Positions 8,222-16,803 are shown, counted from the first letter of the stretch. The stretch is DNA of 35,703 nucleotides from Anaerobranca gottschalkii DSM 13577 (GCF_900111575.1 NZ_FOIF01000018.1:1-35703), one strand, 5' to 3'. The notes: generated by a model from the sequence alone, not told the origin. A program made the numbers and translations.

Positions 8222-9619
8222 TTAATAGTTTAATCTAGGCAATTCAATAATAAATTCAGTACCTTCACCTAACTTACTATTGACTTCTATCTTTCCTTTA
8301 TGGAGGTCTACAACCATTTTAACGATAGATAGTCCAATCCCAGTTCCCCCTGTTTTAGTGCTTCTATGTTTATCTACCCGATAAAAACGCTCAAAAATAT
8401 GGGGTAAATCTTCTTCAGGGATTCCCTTACCATTATCTTTAACCTTTAATTTATAATAAGTTCCAGTACTTTCTAATGAGATGAGAATTAACCCTCCTTT
8501 AAAACTGTATTTAACTCCATTTTCTAAGAGATTTAAAATCATACTTTTTATTTTCTCTCTGTCCCCTAAAAACACACCCTTTTGAGAGTTGTCCATAAAT
8601 TTTATATTTATCTCTTTTCCTTTTGCTATTGTTTTAATGGAATCAACGGCCTCTTCCACAACGTCTTTAAATACAAATTCCCTTTTCTTAAGGGGTAATG
8701 TCCTATCACTGATTTTATTGAGTTGAATAATATTATCAACTATTAATGTCATTCTATTAACTTCTGATACTATATCAGACAAAAATTCTCTATATACTTT
8801 TATATCTTCCTCATCTTCTAAAGATTGGGCTAAGGCTTTTATTGTAGCTAATGGTGTTTTTAAATCATGGGATATATCCCCTAAAAATTTTAACCTAGTT
8901 TCCTCTATCCTTTGTAATTGTTCCGCCATACTGTTAAAGGATTGTCCTAAAATCCCTATTTCATCTTTAGAGGTTATTTCTACCGGTGCAGTGAACTGTC
9001 CTCTTTGCATTTCTTTAGATACTTGAGTCAATTTCTCAATAGGTTTAACTAAATTATTAGCTAGTATTATTGATACAATGATGATAATAAGGCCACTTAT
9101 TAACGAAATTGCTAAAATTGTAGTCTTTATATAACCAATAGCTGCCTTTATATCCTCGATAGCTGAGGATATAAAAACTGTACCAATTATTTCTCCACCT
9201 ATAATAATAGGTACAGCACTATACATTACCCAACCACTTTGGGGTAAATTATATATTTCCCAGACACTTTTACCTTTAAGGGCATCTTCTATCTCCCGTT
9301 GTCTTAAAACTTTACCCTCTAAATTACTCTTTGAAAAGGAATCTACCAAAACCTTTCCTTCCACATCTGTACAGATAATTCGCATTTGAACAGCTGGTAT
9401 GTAAAAATCTATGATCTCCTTTACTCTATGACTATCAAAATAACCAGTACTAATAGAGGTTGTAGCAATAATATTGGCGGTTTTAAACAAAGTAACCTGT
9501 CTTTGATTTAAATAATAATTTTCCATTGATTTACTAATTATTAAATTAGTTGCCGCCATGATTATAATTAAAATAATTACAAAAATCCCGGCAATTTTCC
9601 ACTTAATACTAATAAACAT
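8222..9619 (-). CDS. Membrane sensor histidine kinase (HAMP, HisKA, HATPase)
   Basis: 465 residues. Two transmembrane helices (about 9-29 and 164-188) enclose a 130-residue extracellular sensor region. A HAMP linker follows (about 186-240), then HisKA with the phosphorylated His 251 in DISHDLKTPLA, then the ATPase domain with NLLENGVKYS, DNGKGIP and GGTGIGLSI. It resembles the PhoR/WalK/ResE group. The start at 9619 follows GGAGG and overlaps the response-regulator stop by 11 nt, so the pair is translationally coupled. The signal is not apparent from sequence. Confidence 0.95.
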   Translation of the reverse strand: MFISIKWKIAGIFVIILIIIMAATNLIISKSMENYYLNQRQVTLFKTANIIATTSISTGYFDSHRVKEIIDFYIPAVQMRIICTDVEGKVLVDSFSKSNLEGKVLRQREIEDALKGKSVWEIYNLPQSGWVMYSAVPIIIGGEIIGTVFISSAIEDIKAAIGYIKTTILAISLISGLIIIIVSIILANNLVKPIEKLTQVSKEMQRGQFTAPVEITSKDEIGILGQSFNSMAEQLQRIEETRLKFLGDISHDLKTPLATIKALAQSLEDEEDIKVYREFLSDIVSEVNRMTLIVDNIIQLNKISDRTLPLKKREFVFKDVVEEAVDSIKTIAKGKEINIKFMDNSQKGVFLGDREKIKSMILNLLENGVKYSFKGGLILISLESTGTYYKLKVKDNGKGIPEEDLPHIFERFYRVDKHRSTKTGGTGIGLSIVKMVVDLHKGKIEVNSKLGEGTEFIIELPRLNY

Positions 9620-10298
9620 CCCGTGTTCCTCCGAAGTAATAACCTACCCCCCACTTTGTCATTATGTATTTGGGGTCACTAGGGTTATCTTCAATTTTTT
9701 CCCTTATTCTCCTTACATGGACATCAACTGTTCTGACATCACCATAATATTCATATCCCCAGATTAAATCTAAGAGATTTTCTCTAGTATAAATTTTTCC
9801 AGGATGGGTTGCTAAAAGGGCTATAATATCAAACTCTTTTGCTGTTAATTCAATGTTTTTACCTCTATGTATTACTTTTCTATTGTTTAAGATTATTTTA
9901 AGATCTTTACATTCAATTTCATTTCCTAGTCCTTTACCGGTTCTCCGTAATACAGCTTTTATTCTAGCAATTAACTCCTTAGTGTTGAAGGGTTTAGTTA
10001 AGTAATCATCGGCTCCATACTCTAAGCCTAATATTTTATCAACATCATCTCCTTTAGCAGTTAACATTATTATTGGGACAGATGATTTTTCCCTTATTTT
10101 TTTACATAATGTCATCCCATCTATTTTAGGTAACATTAAGTCGAGAATGACTAAACTATAGGGATTAGCCTTAATCTTTTCTAAACCTTCTTCACCATCA
10201 AAGGCAGAATCCACTTCAAACCCTTCCTTCTTTAAACTATGGCTCAATCCCTTTACCAACAATTCTTCATCATCGATTATCAAAATTTTTTCTTTCAT
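9609..10298 (-). CDS. OmpR-family response regulator
   Basis: 229 residues from the ATG at 10298, which has AGGAGG 8 nt upstream; the open frame extends eight codons further but without a better site. Receiver domain: acidic pair at residues 9-11, phosphoacceptor Asp 53 in LVILDLMLPKIDG, the LTAKGDD switch and YLTKPF Lys. The C-terminal winged helix (about 130-229) has the RTVDVHVRRIREKIE recognition helix and ends in TKWGVGYYFGG, like WalR/PhoP. It is partner of the kinase that follows. Its start lies 29 nt inside the preceding Fe-S protein gene, indicating tight coupling. Confidence 0.95.
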   Translation of the reverse strand: MKEKILIIDDEELLVKGLSHSLKKEGFEVDSAFDGEEGLEKIKANPYSLVILDLMLPKIDGMTLCKKIREKSSVPIIMLTAKGDDVDKILGLEYGADDYLTKPFNTKELIARIKAVLRRTGKGLGNEIECKDLKIILNNRKVIHRGKNIELTAKEFDIIALLATHPGKIYTRENLLDLIWGYEYYGDVRTVDVHVRRIREKIEDNPSDPKYIMTKWGVGYYFGGTRDVY

Positions 10299-10872
10299 AA
10301 ATATCCTCCTTTTTATTTCCAACAGGACATATATCTAAACATTTTTGACAGGCCCTCAATGAATATGGTGTACAGCGGGGGATAGAAACTCCCCTTTGGG
10401 AAATCGCCTTCCCTGGACAAACTTCAATACAAGCACCACATTTAAAACAATAATCGGGGACTTTACCTCTAAAGGGTTTAATAGGAGCGTTTGTATAAAA
10501 GGCTGAAAATAAGAGATTGCAACCATAATCTTTATGTAATATACTTCTATTAAGGCCCCTTTCTCCAATTCCTGCTATTCTAGCTAATCCCCGCAAATCT
10601 TCCTTGACACTGATGGGGCTAACTCCTTGACATCGATAATTATATCTTTCTAATAAAGAAAAAGATTGGGCAAACCCTTTTCGGAGTTTGTTAAATAATT
10701 GAAAATAACTGCCCGATACATCTACTAAATTTTGGGTATCCCTTAAACCTTTAGGAAGTATTACACCGGCAATGACATATTTGGTTCCATCGGATTTTTC
10801 ACCAAAGGATACAACATCAATTGAATGTTCTTCAACGAGAATTTTTATAATGTAATCATTATACATATTCAT
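10270..10872 (-). CDS. QueG-like double 4Fe-4S cluster protein
   Basis: About 200 residues. The C-terminal third has two ferredoxin-type cluster motifs: CFKCGACIEVCPGKAI (first block) and C...CQKCLDICPVG (second). The middle (ARIAGIGERGLNRSILHKDYG) resembles the stretch before the clusters in epoxyqueuosine reductase QueG and related corrinoid or dehalogenase-like proteins. The protein is much shorter than QueG and lacks its N-terminal cobalamin-binding part, so it is not queG itself. A redox or electron-transfer role is likely; substrate unknown. Three ATG/GTG codons cluster at the start; 10872 is 6 nt from GGTG. It heads the two-component operon, overlapping the regulator gene by 29 nt, and may supply redox input to it. 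Confidence 0.75.
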   Translation of the reverse strand: MNMYNDYIIKILVEEHSIDVVSFGEKSDGTKYVIAGVILPKGLRDTQNLVDVSGSYFQLFNKLRKGFAQSFSLLERYNYRCQGVSPISVKEDLRGLARIAGIGERGLNRSILHKDYGCNLLFSAFYTNAPIKPFRGKVPDYCFKCGACIEVCPGKAISQRGVSIPRCTPYSLRACQKCLDICPVGNKKEDIYERKNFDNR

Positions 10873-10950
10873 TACCATCACCTTTTTTATATTTGTGATG
10901 ATAGTTTATAACAAAACTATAAAATATATAAATATTATTCTTTTTAAAAG

Positions 10951-10981
10951 TTTCTTTTCCTGCTTACAAAGGGAAAAGAAA
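10951..10981 (+). promoter_or_regulatory. Hairpin directly before the lysO ribosome-binding site
   Basis: 10-bp inverted repeat TTTCTTTTCC (10951-10960) with GGAAAAGAAA (10972-10981), loop 11 nt. It ends 4 nt before the GGGGGA ribosome-binding site, so it could modulate translation of the exporter. No T-run follows on the plus strand, so it is not a terminator. No match to the lysine riboswitch is apparent. Confidence 0.4.
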
Positions 10982-10996
10982 AAAGGGGGAGATTTT

Positions 10997-11911
10997 GTGC
11001 TTAAAATTATTGGTTTTGTCTTTTTAGGTTATGGTTTAGGATTAATAGTAAAGGAAAGATTTAGTAATATAAATCAAAAAGCCCTCAGTTTTTGGCTATT
11101 AGCCCTTTTATTTGCCATGGGTATTTCCATAACTACCGATCCCGACGTTATCAATAACCTAAAAACATTGGGATTTTCTGCCCTAATTTTAGCTACTTTT
11201 GCTGTTATAGGGAGTATTCTCGGCCTGTTAATCCTTAATCCACTATTTAATAGGACCTTTATAGAAGGTGCTACAGAAAAACAGTCAGGGGAAAGTACAA
11301 ATTCCTTTCTATATTTTGTCGTCCTTGCTTTAATATTGGGGAGTTTAAGTGGACTATTTTTCCCTTCAACTATAACTTCCCTTTTAGAAGAATTAGTAAT
11401 TTATTTCCTCTACCTCTTACTATTTTCTGTAGGATATGACCTATATTGTAACCGTCATCTTTTAGCCTTTGTCAAAAAAATGGGTTTTAAAATCCTCCTT
11501 ATTCCTTTGTTAGTTATCATTGGAAGCTTGGTATTTACACTCCCCCTATTTTTATTACTGCCCTTTAATTTTGGTGAAGTAGGTGCCGTTGTTTCTGGAT
11601 TTGGTTGGTATAGTTTATCTTCAATAATAATTGGAAGTACATATAGCCCTTCCTTAGGAATAGTAGCCCTTTTATGTAATGTCTTCCGAGAAATAATCGC
11701 CTTTATAATCACACCATTATTGCCGAAACTTTTTCCTTCTTTAACTGTTATTGCCCCGGCAGGTGCCACTGCTATGGATACTTTGCTTCCTTTGATCACT
11801 AAATCAGGAGGCTCGGAATATACGGTACCAGCCTTAGTTTCTGGTATAATAATCTCAACTAGTGTATATTTTTTAGTACCATTGTTTATACAAATAGCTC
11901 ACTTCCTTTAA
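10997..11911 (+). CDS. lysO: LysO-family (DUF340) membrane exporter
   Basis: 304 residues from the GTG at 10997, which has GGGGGAG 5-6 nt upstream; the open frame runs 34 codons further but would put a basic tail before the first helix. About eight hydrophobic helices. Family blocks are clear: VSGFGWYSLSS in the middle, ALLCNVFREIIAF, then PAGATAMDTLLP and VSGIIISTSVYFLVPL. LysO (YbjE) of E. coli exports L-lysine and confers thialysine resistance; related family members are poorly studied, so the substrate here is inferred. The DUF4236-TPR gene follows 32 nt later on the same strand and is probably co-transcribed. Confidence 0.85.
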   Translation: MLKIIGFVFLGYGLGLIVKERFSNINQKALSFWLLALLFAMGISITTDPDVINNLKTLGFSALILATFAVIGSILGLLILNPLFNRTFIEGATEKQSGESTNSFLYFVVLALILGSLSGLFFPSTITSLLEELVIYFLYLLLFSVGYDLYCNRHLLAFVKKMGFKILLIPLLVIIGSLVFTLPLFLLLPFNFGEVGAVVSGFGWYSLSSIIIGSTYSPSLGIVALLCNVFREIIAFIITPLLPKLFPSLTVIAPAGATAMDTLLPLITKSGGSEYTVPALVSGIIISTSVYFLVPLFIQIAHFL

Positions 11912-11943
11912 AGGATAATAAAAGATAGAAAGGATGGGTAAAT

Positions 11944-12912
11944 TTGGGTTTAAGGTTTAGAAAAAGTATTTCATTAGGAAAAGGGGTTCGACTAATCTTT
12001 AGTAAAAGTGGCATTGGTGTTAGTGCAGGGGTAAAAGGTTACAGGGTAGGGGTAGGTCCTAGGGGAATAAGAAAAACCGTTTCCATCCCCGGAACTGGTA
12101 TTTCCTATGTAGAAGAAAAATCTTTTAAAAGTTTAGGAAGGGAAAAGAAATCAACAAATATTCCAATAGGAAATGTTCCGGCAGCAAATTCTCCAGTAGA
12201 TAATATACCCCTTAGAACTCCCAAGGGATATGGTTGGCTTTGGGGAATAATCCTAGGTTTTATCTTACTTTTCTCTATACCATTATTTGGTGTTCCCCTC
12301 TTACTAATATCTTGTTTCTACTTCTACAAAGCTTTAAAGGGCCCAGCTAATCAAATGATCAATGAATACAATAAAGGGGTTAATCAACTAAAAGGGGGAA
12401 ACTTAAGTTTTGCAGAAAAACATTTTTTAAATGTAATTAACTACAATCCTAATGATACCCTTACTTTAGTTTTCTTAACTTTTATCTATTATAGCAAAGG
12501 GGATTATCAAAAGGTTGTAGCAAATCATCCTAAAATCATTGAATATATACCTGAAGATCCAGAATTAACGTATATCCTTGCCCAAAGTTATTTTCAGATA
12601 GGGAATTATGATCAAGCAATCCCTTTACTACAACAAATTAATTCTTACGATGGGTTAAAAGATGAAGTTAATATATTATTAGGACGGTGTTTTTTAAAAA
12701 AAGGTTTATTTGAAATAGCTGTGGAACAGTTTAAAAAAGGTCCTGTGCTAAAAAGGACCATGACCCCTGAAGTAATGGAAGCTAAATATTGGTTAGGTGT
12801 TGCTTACTATAAATTAGGGGATAAGAAAAAAGCTTTAACTCAACTACAAAGGGTTTATGCTGAAGATGTTAATTACAAAGATGTAGAAAAATATATAGAA
12901 AATTTAATTTAA
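11944..12912 (+). CDS. DUF4236 domain fused to a membrane helix and TPR repeats
   Basis: 322 residues from a TTG start at 11944 (AAGGATGG upstream); the next residues give the standard DUF4236 opening GLRFRKSISLGKGVR. DUF4236 covers about residues 2-55, with SKSGIGVSAG and IPGTGISY. A low-complexity linker follows, then one or two membrane helices (about 97-125), then four or so TPR-like helical pairs (about 140-320; for example NPNDTLTLVFLTFIYYSKGDY and AKYWLGVAYYKLGDKKKAL). TPRs mediate protein contacts; the job of DUF4236 is unknown. It sits behind the LysO-type exporter and before a HesB-like gene, with no clear functional link. Confidence 0.8.
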   Translation: MGLRFRKSISLGKGVRLIFSKSGIGVSAGVKGYRVGVGPRGIRKTVSIPGTGISYVEEKSFKSLGREKKSTNIPIGNVPAANSPVDNIPLRTPKGYGWLWGIILGFILLFSIPLFGVPLLLISCFYFYKALKGPANQMINEYNKGVNQLKGGNLSFAEKHFLNVINYNPNDTLTLVFLTFIYYSKGDYQKVVANHPKIIEYIPEDPELTYILAQSYFQIGNYDQAIPLLQQINSYDGLKDEVNILLGRCFLKKGLFEIAVEQFKKGPVLKRTMTPEVMEAKYWLGVAYYKLGDKKKALTQLQRVYAEDVNYKDVEKYIENLI

Positions 12913-12943
12913 AAAATTTACCAAACTAAAAATTTTAAAAGGG

Positions 12944-12969
12944 GAAAACCTAAGAAAAAGGAGGTTTTC
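12944..12969 (+). promoter_or_regulatory. Hairpin holding the ribosome-binding site of the HesB-like gene
   Basis: GAAAACCT (12944-12951) pairs with AGGTTTTC (12962-12969) around a 10-nt loop. The ribosome-binding site AAGGAGG (12958-12964) is partly in the loop and partly in the right arm, 9 nt before the ATG. It could control translation, or partly end the upstream transcript, but no T-run follows. Confidence 0.4.
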
Positions 12970-12973
12970 ACCT

Positions 12974-13257
12974 ATGATTGAAGTAACAAAACAAGCTATT
13001 GAAGGCTAAAAAAGGCAATTATCGCTGAAGGAAAAAACATCGAAAATATTTATTTAAGGCTTTATATGGCTATGGGTTGAGGTGGTCCACAACTACAACT
13101 TGCTCTGGAAGAGCAACCTAAATCAGATGATACTTTGTTTAGTCAAGATGGGATCAACTTTTTAGTAAATGAAAGACATCTCCCCCATTTCCAAAATTCA
13201 ACTTTAGATTATTCATCAGGAATTTTTGGAGGGCAATTTAAATTGTTAAAAAAATAA
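12974..13257 (+). pseudogene. HesB/IscA-like gene with in-frame UGA (probable selenoprotein), one frameshift
   Basis: ATG 12974 sits behind a strong AAGGAGG and encodes MIEVTKQAIE before a TAA. Restoring one base near 13004 (for example GAAGGC to GAAAGGC) joins this to RLKKAIIAEGKN and onward to the stop at 13257, giving about 95 residues. The second part contains YMAMG-U-GGPQLQLALEEQP, where U is UGA 13078-13080. HesB/IscA-like proteins have Cys in this GCGGP motif, a known site of Sec in the HesB-like selenoprotein family. A SECIS-like hairpin follows at the right distance (13100-13116). The family binds or carries Fe-S clusters. Either a selenoprotein gene with a recent or artefactual single-base loss, or a decayed gene. 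The C-terminal half shows no other damage. Confidence 0.75.
13100..13116 (+). promoter_or_regulatory. Candidate bacterial SECIS element
   Basis: Perfect 7-bp stem TTGCTCT / AGAGCAA with apical loop GGA. The first loop G is 26 nt after the UGA at 13078-13080. Bacterial SECIS elements have a short stem, a small loop starting with G, and the loop about 16-37 nt after the UGA, where SelB binds. This fits all three. Confidence 0.7.
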
Positions 13258-13260
13258 ATC

Positions 13261-13282
13261 AAGTGGGCGTTTTTGCCCACTT
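13261..13282. terminator. Bidirectional terminator between the HesB-like gene and tyrS
   Basis: AAGTGGGC (13261-13268) pairs with GCCCACTT (13275-13282), loop 6 nt, with AT-rich runs on both sides. It serves the convergent transcripts. The tyrS stop codon overlaps the right arm. Confidence 0.85.
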
Positions 13283-14507
13283 ATTTTATTAAAACTTGAT
13301 GATATACTTTTTTTCCTTTTTTAATCATAATAGCATTATCTTCAAACCACTCTAAGGTAATTACTTGATTTATATCAGTAATCTTTTCTCCATTGATGGA
13401 GATTCCCCCTTGTTGTACTAGTCTTCTTCCTTCACTCTTAGATGATGTTAAACCTGCTTCTTGTAGTAAGTCTAATACCAAAATTCCCTTTTCAAAATTT
13501 TCTTTTTCCATTTCCGTAGATGGAATAGATCCCGCTACTCCCCCTTTTTCAAACAGGGCTTTAGCAGCATCCCTAGATTTTATAGCCTCTTCTTCACCAT
13601 GGACAATTTTCGTTACTTCAAAGGCTAATACTTCTTTAGCCTTATTAATTTCTGCCCCTTGTAGTTTTTCCAATTCCCTAATCTCATCCATAGGAACAAA
13701 GGTCAATAATTTAAGGCAATTGATCACATCATTGTCATCAACATTGCGCCAGTATTGGTAAAATTCGTATGGTGAAGTTTTTTCTGGGTCTAACCAAATA
13801 GCACCTTTTTCTGTTTTACCCATTTTCTTACCTTCACTGGTAGTTAAAAGGGTAAAGGTCATACCATAGGCTGGTTTACCTTCAACTCTACGAATCAAGT
13901 CTACACCTGAAATAATATTAGACCACTGGTCATCTCCCCCTAGCTGCAAAGTACAACCATAACGGCGGAATAACTCTAAGAAGTCATAAGACTGCATTAA
14001 CATATAGTTGAATTCTAAAAAGGATAAACCCTTTTCCATCCTTGATTTAAAACATTCGGCAGTTAGCATCCGGTTTACGGAAAAATGTCTACCTATTTCC
14101 CTTAAAAACCAAATGTAATTTAAATCCATTAACCATTCAGCATTGTTTACCATTATAGCTTTACCTTCGCCAAAATCTAAAAACTTGGAGATTTGCTCTT
14201 TAAACCTTTCGCTGTTTTTCTTAATTTCTTCTTCTGTTAACATTTTTCTTATATCAGTTTTACCAGTGGGGTCTCCTACCATAGTAGTCCCTCCACCAAT
14301 TAAAACAATAGGTCTGTGACCAGCTTTTTGTAGATGGGCCATAGCCATTAATTGTAGAAAATGTCCTATATGAAGGCTGTCAGCGGTAGGATCATAGCCA
14401 GTATAAAAAGTGACTTTTTCTTTTCCTAACAACTCTTTTATTTCTTCCTCATGGGTTGTTTGTTGAATAAAGCCCCTTTCTTGTAAAACATCAAATACGT
14501 TAACCAT
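13281..14507 (-). CDS. tyrS: Tyrosyl-tRNA synthetase
   Basis: 408 residues from the ATG at 14507, which has AGGAGG 7 nt upstream; the open frame runs seven codons more but through that site. Class I signatures: HIGH at 46-49 and KMGKT (the KMSKS loop) at 228-232. [12 protein letters not shown] and [10 protein letters not shown] form the tyrosine pocket, and an S4 RNA-binding domain closes the protein (about 340-408). It charges tRNA-Tyr in the cytoplasm. Expression is controlled by the T-box leader upstream, which ends in a terminator 46 nt before the start. Confidence 0.97.
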   Translation of the reverse strand: MVNVFDVLQERGFIQQTTHEEEIKELLGKEKVTFYTGYDPTADSLHIGHFLQLMAMAHLQKAGHRPIVLIGGGTTMVGDPTGKTDIRKMLTEEEIKKNSERFKEQISKFLDFGEGKAIMVNNAEWLMDLNYIWFLREIGRHFSVNRMLTAECFKSRMEKGLSFLEFNYMLMQSYDFLELFRRYGCTLQLGGDDQWSNIISGVDLIRRVEGKPAYGMTFTLLTTSEGKKMGKTEKGAIWLDPEKTSPYEFYQYWRNVDDNDVINCLKLLTFVPMDEIRELEKLQGAEINKAKEVLAFEVTKIVHGEEEAIKSRDAAKALFEKGGVAGSIPSTEMEKENFEKGILVLDLLQEAGLTSSKSEGRRLVQQGGISINGEKITDINQVITLEWFEDNAIMIKKGKKVYHQVLIK

Positions 14508-14550
14508 TTTAAAACCTCCTCTTTTCATTTCCTAGGAAATTTAATTAAAA

Positions 14551-14765
14551 AAGGCCCTTTCGTCTGTTAAGGACGAGAGGACCCGTGGTACCACCTTAAT
14601 TCCCGTTAATATATAACGGCTCAAACCATGATAACGGGTTGGTGCCCGGCAAAATGCTACTTAGGGAGTGTAATTCATCCACTGTGTACTACAGGTCTTT
14701 CACCTGCCGACCTGCTCTCTGATTTTGTAACCACAATGAACTACTGCCTTTCCCATCATCGTATT
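14551..14765 (-). promoter_or_regulatory. T-box riboswitch of tyrS
   Basis: On the minus strand the conserved T-box core GGTGGTACCAC (around 14585-14595) is followed by a terminator stem: GGTCCTCTCGTC with GACGAAAGGGCC, then T6 (14551-14583). Upstream is a stem I region with an AGAGAGCAGG-type bulge and a candidate UAC tyrosine specifier at 14670-14672. Uncharged tRNA-Tyr would pair with specifier and T-box and prevent termination. Confidence 0.92.
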
Positions 14766-14784
14766 TACTAATATTTTAAACATA

Positions 14785-14813
14785 TATTAACATAGGTATT
14801 CCCTACTTTTCAA
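14785..14813 (-). promoter_or_regulatory. Promoter of the tyrS T-box transcript
   Basis: Minus-strand TTGAAA (14808-14813) and TTAATA (14785-14790) are spaced by 17 nt. They lie about 20 nt upstream of the T-box leader and directly beyond the gltS stop. Confidence 0.6.
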
Positions 14814-14817
14814 GGGT

Positions 14818-16197
14818 TTATTTATTTTTTTTACCGGTTATAAACAGGCCAAAAATTAATGATCCAAAAGCTATAATTCCAGTAAAGATTAAAATTGGTA
14901 CAGCTCCAAATTGATAAATTAAAGGAACCGAGGCAGCTGTGAATAATCCTCCACCTACAAAGGGTTCAAACAAAATCTGTTTGTAACCGAAACTTTCAAG
15001 GGCAGGGGTTTTGTTTTCCGGATCAGCTACCCGCATAAGAAGTAGCCCCGTTGCCGTTACTCCCATAGATTGGCCAAAATCTCCTATACCCCTTTCAAAC
15101 CAATAATCTGGAAGCATTTTTGGAGCTAAAAACACAAAGCAAAATACTGTCCATAAAATACCAACTAAACTTAATAATAAGAAAGGAATTAAGTTTTCCC
15201 CTATTACCGTTAAAGATAAGGTTGCTAATGCACTTACAATTAGTACATCTAAAGCTAAACCTTGAATCCTATTAATCATCTGTCTATCAACAGTATTGTA
15301 AGGATCTATTTTGTCTAATATCCCTTGAACTATCATTCCACCTACCATAGCCAGTGGAAAAAGGGGAACATATCTTATGAGATACACTCCAGTTCTAGCA
15401 CCCCAAAGTACCTCTTCTAACCTTACAAGACCTTGTAAAATTCCGTAGCCTAATAAAATGGCTATTGCTATGTAACCAAAGTGAAGGGATAAGGGTTCAA
15501 TAGATTCTAACCTGGTACTTAAATAGCCTGCAGGTTCTCTTGTATCTAACTCATTTATCCCTTTCTTTTCGATTTCATCCCTAGTTTGGATTTTAATTTC
15601 ATTAACTAATTTCTTTCTTCTTATACCCCAGTTTATTAAAAACATACCTATAATTACTCCACCAAGGACCCCAACTGTAGCTAAGCCTAAAGCTAGATCT
15701 GCTCCCTCTGGAAAACCGATTTCTTGGAAAGTTGAAGCCATCCCTGCCGCTGTACCATGGCCTCCTACAAAGGCCACTTCGATTAAAGCCCCTGCAGTTG
15801 GATCAATGTCAAAAACTGGTGTTAAAAGGAAAATTACTAACAACAAACCTACTACATATTGACCAAAAGAAATACAATAACCCATTACCACTTGTGGTCC
15901 TGCTAATTTCCACACAGTTTTAATATTAGGTAATCTCTTTCCAATAAATAATGCAGCGAATACTACGTTTATCATCAGACCTGGCAAAACTCTCCACACC
16001 TGTAAAGACTTATCTGGAATAATTGTAAAAAAACGGCCTAGTACTTCTGGTCCCAATAACAAAGCAAAAAATCCTGCAATTAAAGAACTAGGTAGAAACA
16101 AATCCTGTAATATAGGTGTACTTACCCTAATCCACTTTCCTAAAACTAATAATAAGCCAAGTAAAAGTAAGCTAAAACCTACTACATTAGCAGTCAT
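14818..16197 (-). CDS. gltS: GltS-family sodium/glutamate symporter
   Basis: 459 residues from the ATG at 16197 (GGAGGGG upstream); the open frame starts six codons earlier at a TTG but crosses the ribosome-binding site. Around ten to twelve hydrophobic helices. GltS-type blocks: FLPSSLIAG near residue 35, GGHGTAAGM near 148, and MGVTATGLLLMR near 390 in the second repeat. The two blocks belong to the two inverted halves of the fold. It probably imports glutamate with Na+; substrate is inferred from family. It lies 35 nt downstream of the GR-repeat protein gene and may share its transcript. It ends at the tyrS promoter without a visible terminator. Confidence 0.88.
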   Translation of the reverse strand: MTANVVGFSLLLLGLLLVLGKWIRVSTPILQDLFLPSSLIAGFFALLLGPEVLGRFFTIIPDKSLQVWRVLPGLMINVVFAALFIGKRLPNIKTVWKLAGPQVVMGYCISFGQYVVGLLLVIFLLTPVFDIDPTAGALIEVAFVGGHGTAAGMASTFQEIGFPEGADLALGLATVGVLGGVIIGMFLINWGIRRKKLVNEIKIQTRDEIEKKGINELDTREPAGYLSTRLESIEPLSLHFGYIAIAILLGYGILQGLVRLEEVLWGARTGVYLIRYVPLFPLAMVGGMIVQGILDKIDPYNTVDRQMINRIQGLALDVLIVSALATLSLTVIGENLIPFLLLSLVGILWTVFCFVFLAPKMLPDYWFERGIGDFGQSMGVTATGLLLMRVADPENKTPALESFGYKQILFEPFVGGGLFTAASVPLIYQFGAVPILIFTGIIAFGSLIFGLFITGKKNK

Positions 16198-16232
16198 CAA
16201 ACCCCTCCTAGTCAAACATTTATGATTAAAAA

Positions 16233-16724
16233 TTATTTTCTCCCTGAACTACTTGCCTTTCTCCTGTCTTCTAAAAACGTAAAATATGTTATTGCTGCTA
16301 AAACTGCCGCTAAAATCGGTGGAAAATCTTCAGGATAGTTTATATTGACATCTACACCCACAACACTTCCACCCAACCTACCGGTTAGCCTTCCATTCTC
16401 TCCTTGTAAATTTACATCAAAACCTATAACCTGTCCTCCGACCCTACCGGTAAAATATTCTTTCCCATTTATTGAAATATCGTTACCTATTACACTACCA
16501 CCAATTCTACCGGTAAATGAATCTTCACTATAATTACCTTCTAAGTTATTACCAATAACAGCTCCGCCAATCCTACCACTTATACTTCCATTACCATAGG
16601 TTAAATCAACATTCTTACCTATAATTTTACCACCAATTCTGCCTATTATTTTTGAAGAATCAATACTACAATTAATATCATATCCATAAAATCCTCCACC
16701 TACTCTACCGCTAATACTTTTCAC
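16233..16724 (-). CDS. Small protein of six 22-residue GR-[IVL]-GG repeats with C-terminal membrane helix
   Basis: 163 residues from a GTG at 16724 (GGGGGAG upstream). I do not recognise the family. The Gly-Arg pairs occur at residues 6, 28, 50, 72, 93 and 115, so the period is 22 with one 21. Each unit reads roughly S-x-x-G-R-I-G-G-x-V-I-G-x-D-(I/V)-x-x-x followed by a polar turn; a stacked beta-solenoid is a reasonable guess. A hydrophobic stretch (about 134-150) and a basic tail EDRRKASSSGRK follow, consistent with a membrane anchor with the tail inside and no signal peptide. gltS follows 35 nt later. Confidence 0.7.
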   Translation of the reverse strand: MKSISGRVGGGFYGYDINCSIDSSKIIGRIGGKIIGKNVDLTYGNGSISGRIGGAVIGNNLEGNYSEDSFTGRIGGSVIGNDISINGKEYFTGRVGGQVIGFDVNLQGENGRLTGRLGGSVVGVDVNINYPEDFPPILAAVLAAITYFTFLEDRRKASSSGRK

Positions 16725-16803
16725 ATTACTCCCCCCTTTTTTAATTTACTCTAATTTATACTTCTACATAAGTTAACAATATTCCTTTAAAATATCCAAT
16801 TAA

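Noticed and set aside
10882-10996. Lysine riboswitch before lysO
   Set aside because: The space is too short and has no recognisable multi-stem core; only one simple hairpin is seen.
13078-13080. UGA as a plain nonsense mutation of the HesB-like gene
   Set aside because: Not excluded, but its exact place at the conserved Cys and the SECIS-like hairpin make Sec the better reading.
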